Source of the DNA: Heterodera schachtii
Lineage: Eukaryota > Nematoda > Chromadorea > Rhabditida > Heteroderidae
DNA: 64,000 bases
Reading direction: 5' to 3'
NCBI GenBank assembly: GCA_023374025.1
Contig: SIJG01000001.1
Location: forward strand, 4,718,828 to 4,782,827
Shown: piece by piece, positions 60,179 to 64,000 of the stretch
Layout: each line of letters begins with the position of its first letter
How positions within the stretch are numbered: the stretch's first letter is position 1
Notes under the pieces: model-generated
Database searches by the model: none
What the model was told of the DNA's origin: nothing
The model's input: the letters and a program-made list of their open reading frames with translations, nothing else
Position numbers and translations under genes: made by a program

Positions 60179-62445
60179 TCATTCATTCATTTATTTATTT
60201 TACTAAATTGCCACAACAAAATTTAAAGTCCAATTGAAAAGGTTGGCAATTCCCCCGGGGCATTAAATGCCCTCAAAACGGCGATAAGTGTGCACAGGGA
60301 GCGAAAAAGAAAACAAGACAAATTGCTGCAGAGACGGGAATTCCGCGGAGCATTGAGGGGGGGGGGGGGTGACAGTGTTGGGATGGCACTCGCCGGGGAT
60401 GAGCGAGTGCGGGTGACACGAAATGTCAAAATGCCAAAAGTGTGACGGATACCAACGCATCGATTAGCAAAAAATAACACTCGACCAACTAACAATTATA
60501 TTTGGATCTTTTGGTTTTATTTTACTCAGCGTCAAAACCAATTTTGCACTTTTGCATCTAAATTTGCCTCTGGCCATAAAATTGGCACCGCTCACTCGCA
60601 AAGACCAATTTTATATGCATGGAGAAGAAAAAGAAGAGGGGGAAAATTCCGAGAGAGAGAGAGAAAGGAAGAGAGAGAAAGGAAGAGAGAGAAAGGAAGA
60701 GAGAGAAAGGAAGAGAGAGAGAGAAGGAGAGAGAGAAAAAGGAATAGGGAGCGAGAGGGATGTAGGGAAATGGCCAAAAATAGGGCCAAGGCCTATGATG
60801 CACCAACACAAAATGACTAACTAACCAATTTTGGGCATGAGATGCACTCCAATTTTAAAAAAGCGAATCAATGGAGGAAGGGTTATAAGACGGGAAAACA
60901 AAAGAAGCAAAAATGGGAAGCAATGCTTTAGAAAGAAAAAAGTTGGCCATAAAAATTTAAAATTTCAATTTCGTCCGCTTTTACTGCCCTTTTCCAAAGT
61001 GCCAATGCCTGGTCATTTTGGCATTGCTTACCCTCCTCCTTTTTTTCAAAATGCCAATGGCCTGGCCATTTTTGGCATTGGTCACCCTTCGCCCCCCCCC
61101 CCCCCCCCGTCGTCCTCCCCATTGCTTCTTCTGCTTCTATAGTAACCATTTCCAAGTAATGGCCAACAATGGGAGGAGAGAGTGATGCGATGGAGGAAGA
61201 AGAAGCCCTCTCTCTCTTTCTTTTTCTCTATTTCTTTCTTTCTTTGCTTGGCCATCCCTTCGTTATCTCTGCTGCAAAATCTCAGCACAAATCCGCGGCC
61301 GACGGCGGAATTATGAGAAAAGAGGCAAATTGGACACTGTCCACCACAGCAATTTGTTCAATGAGAGAATTTGGCGCGGATTCTTTGCCCCAAGGAAATT
61401 CCTTCGGCAGAGAGTTGGAAATTATTCGAATTCCAAGTGAATTTTCAATTTAAAATTGCTTTCATATTGTTTTTGGTTTTTGAATTACTTATTTATTGCA
61501 ATCGAATTTCGATGGATTGGAAAATAATGGGAAAAATTTACGAAAAAAAGTTGCGGAAGAATTGCATGAAAAAAGCGCGAGAGGGGTGGCAACTATTGCG
61601 AGTGGGGCTGATGAATTGTGAGGGAAGTGCGCCGAATTGGGCCGCGGGGGGCGGGGGAGGGCGGTGAGTGTGGTCTCTGAGCACCGACGGAGGATAATAG
61701 GGCCAAAATTGGGGGATGCGCGTAATGGGGGGGGGGGGAAGTGGAGGAGAGAGTGGGGGGAGAGGACGAGGAAAGTGGAGGAGAGAGTGGGGGGGGGGGG
61801 AGAGGGACGAGGAAAGTGGAGGAGAGAGTGGGGCAGTGAGGGAAGGGAAGTGTTGCGTTGTGTTGCATTGTGTTGTGTTTTGTTGTGCTTTTGCGCTTCA
61901 ATTGAGTGAGTGAAATCCTTCAATTATTTAGCTTAATAATAAATTGGCCTCCTCCTTTATCCAATTAATAATCACTTTGTCCTCCTCTGTTTTGTTTTAA
62001 TAAATTTCCCTTTAATTGCCTCTTTTGTTCCTTTGCTTTTGCTCATTTATTATTATTTTGTTTTGTTTTTTAAATTATTCCCTTAAAACTTTGGACAATG
62101 AAAAAGCATTTCATTACAAAATATTAAGTCAAAAATATCAATGAAACATAATAAATGGTGAAGAAAATGGGAGATCAGCAGAGAAATCAGGGCTCCTTTT
62201 CAATTCCTAACTTAGTTTTTTGCCGTAAATTTCCAAGAAAATTTCAAAAAATGTTTAAATCCGTCCGATCGGTCGGTCTTTCCCTGATCCGCAATATATC
62301 TTTTAACATTATAAATGCCCTTTTTGGACTCAAAATTGAAATGGAACTGAAAATTCGATGGACTGAGAAGGGTTTTCGGTCGGTGCCGGCGTTAGCATTT
62401 GGCAGTGGGCAGAAAGAGTTGGGCGTCGTCCGTCGGTCGGCCTTC
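60179..62445. other. Intergenic region with simple repeats
   Basis: No supported gene. It contains a (GA)n tract at about 60650-60735, a pair of 40-base direct copies at about 61000-61083 that each hold an inverted AATGCCAA/TTGGCATT motif, C and G runs near 61093, 61728 and 61790, and a GTGGAGGAGAGAGTGGGG minisatellite at about 61738-61832. Open frames in it are compositional. Confidence 0.5.
61738..61832. repeat. G-rich minisatellite
   Basis: Three copies of GTGGAGGAGAGAGTGGGG separated by G runs or GACGAGGAAA. Confidence 0.8.
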
Positions 62446-63678
62446 TCACACATAATCCGCCTTCTGCCAAACCATCGCTTCTGCTGAGGGCGACGCGTTT
62501 ATGCCACCACCGGCGCCGTTTTTATCACTACGCACCGCGGAAGAGAAAATTGCCGGAAGTGGTGAAGCCGTTGAAGCGGGCGCGCCGTTAGCGCCCGAGG
62601 GGAATGCGGACCGATTCTAAGCAAGGAAAGGGCGGGACGATCAGAACAACTGATTAGGCAAGAACCCATGCTATTACCCTGGAGAAGCCCTCCGAGTCGA
62701 AGACGCCCTTCCGATCGGCGGTTGAAGCACTGATCACCGCACTTTTGGTGCCGTACACGGGCTCATGCTGAAATGCCGTGTTCTTCTACCCCAAACAACC
62801 TCTCTCTTTACCCTGATCAAGGTGCTGTGGACGGCATAAGTACTGCAAGTCTCCTGCTCCAGGGGCGGCTCCTCCGGGGGTTCGACTTCGCCACAGTAGG
62901 GAATGTCACTGGGGGCAACGAGGCCGACCGCCTAAAAGAAAGCAAAACATTGACCAAACTGATTAGTGTGAACTGATCAGTGATTCTTTCGTTTCACCCA
63001 CCAAAGCTGCGCTGCTCAGCCTTCCGCTGCTGCTTACGCCCGTTACGCTGCCGGTGGGCGTGCCCACGGGGCTGTCCCTGTGCAGAATTGTGCCCGCAGC
63101 GACAGCATTGGCTGCGGCGGCCGCGCCCAGCGATTTGCGCCTGCTCTCCGCGTCCTTTGAAATGGCGCCAGACCGCCCCGCTCCCATGCCGCTTCCGCCT
63201 GACTTGCGGTAGCGCAACTGCGAAACACCGCCGCTGCTGCCAGACGGACCCGCCGCGGAGTCGCCAACGCTCGCACCGACGGAACCGCCTGTGACCGCGT
63301 CCGTCTGTTGCTGTTCGATTCCGCCGCGCGACTTGGCAATGGTTGGCTTACGGCCAAATTTGAAGAATTCCTAGGGAAAGGAGGAAATCACAATCAAAAA
63401 CTGATCAGAATTTGTATGAGTGATCATAAAAATGCGAAACGAACCCGCGGGTTGGAGCTGTACGAGCGGGTGGCGGTGTGTTTGAGCAGTGCGCTGCCCA
63501 ATTTACTGGTGCCTTCGACCTCCAATGGCAACTCGCAAAAGCCGACGTCGCCATGTTGGTGGAAGGGCGGCAGATGCGAATCGGGGCCGGGCGACGATTG
63601 GCCACTGGCGGCGCTGGTCGAAGAGGACGCCGCAGCTGTTGTCGTCGTGCTAGCAGAAATCATCCATGAGGGAACCAT
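62446..63678 (-). CDS. Unrecognised Ser/Gly/Ala-rich protein with PDZ-ligand-like end
   Basis: At least five exons on the minus strand read through short introns with compatible phases: about 63678-63448, 63368-63030, 62931-62816, about 62767-62681 and 62617-62446. The ATG at 63678-63676 follows a TTACAG acceptor, so it may be an initiator after trans-splicing or an internal Met, in which case the gene continues beyond the window. Text features: a Thr/Ser/Ala-rich start, LPLEVEGTSKLGSALLKHTA, EFFKFGRKPTIAKSRGG, a Gly/Ser-rich linker, LRYRKSGGSGMGAGRSG, VGLVAPSDIPYCGEVEPPEE, HEPVYGTKSAVISASTADRK, and the C terminus MVWQKADYV. The final Val with hydrophobic Tyr next to it could bind a PDZ domain. 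No domain was recognised. Confidence 0.6.
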
Positions 63679-63857
63679 CGTACTGTAAGAGAAGCAAAAA
63701 GAATACGGTAAAGAACGAGGAAAACGGTAATGAAATAACGGGTAATTTTGAAGAAAAACGGAAGTATACGATTTAATGAATGGTGGGGAATGAGTTACGG
63801 TAATGCGTAATGGAATGATGGAGAAAATAAGTACGGTAAAAAAGATGGCCGGAATAA

Positions 63858-63998
63858 AAGTCCCCCCCCCCCCCCCCTCCCGATGCCAATGGGTGATCAC
63901 TGATCAGTGTTTGGTACAAATTCCCCCCCCCCTCCCGATGCCAATGGGTGATCACTACTGATCAGTGAAGTGTTGGTACCAAATCTCCCCCCCCCCCG
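63858..63998. repeat. Tandem duplication with C runs
   Basis: Two copies of CCCGATGCCAATGGGTGATC, each after a C run of 12 or more and followed by CACTGATCAGTG-type sequence and TTGGTAC. Unit length about 64 bases; a third C run begins at 63988. Confidence 0.85.
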
Positions 63999-64000
63999 AC

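Overview
The window is nuclear DNA of a nematode, most likely a plant-parasitic tylenchid close to the cyst nematodes (inference). The reasons are short, dense introns of about 37-60 nt, a cuticlin ZP protein, nematode NLP-1-type neuropeptide precursors, a rootletin (CHE-10) gene, a secreted CAP (venom-allergen-like) protein, and several introns that only fit homology if they start with GC, a habit reported for cyst nematodes. No genus is claimed. Poly(G)/poly(C) runs of 9-17 bases are unusually frequent.

Layout. 1-1746 (+): 3' part of the exocyst gene EXOC8. 2454-5129 (+): cuticlin-like ZP membrane protein with a coding-region minisatellite. 5968-6844 (+): TNFAIP8/TIPE-family protein. 7299-7932 (+): KIAA1143-like protein. 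8281-10992 (-): phospholipase-B/GDSL-lipase-like membrane protein that has lost catalytic residues. 10993-19798: almost 9 kb with no supportable gene, rich in homopolymers and simple repeats. 19799-24446 (+): p66/GATAD2 subunit of NuRD (dcp-66 type). 25656-26703 (+): ERH. 27360-30900: a decaying tandem array of an unrecognised multi-exon gene family. 32271-32857: a non-autonomous transposon with 8-bp target duplication. 33236-37232: three NLP-1-like neuropeptide genes. 39100-41262 (-): Gly/Tyr-rich plus CAP secreted protein. 43774-45699 (+): unrecognised coiled-coil protein. 46033-47659: two inverted-repeat elements. 47905-50208 (+): type II phosphatidylinositol 4-kinase. 51292-about 60178 (-): rootletin. 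62446-63678 (-): unrecognised Ser/Gly-rich protein with a PDZ-ligand-like C terminus, perhaps continuing past the right edge.

The genes are mostly ordinary housekeeping or neuronal genes and do not form one pathway. TIPE and KIAA1143 are close and co-oriented, as are p66 and ERH, but operons are not proven. The accessory interest lies in the neuropeptide cluster, the lipase-like pseudoenzyme, the tandem array at 27-31 kb and the inverted-repeat transposons. Exon limits were read by eye from splice signals and family similarity, and those marked uncertain should be treated as approximate.
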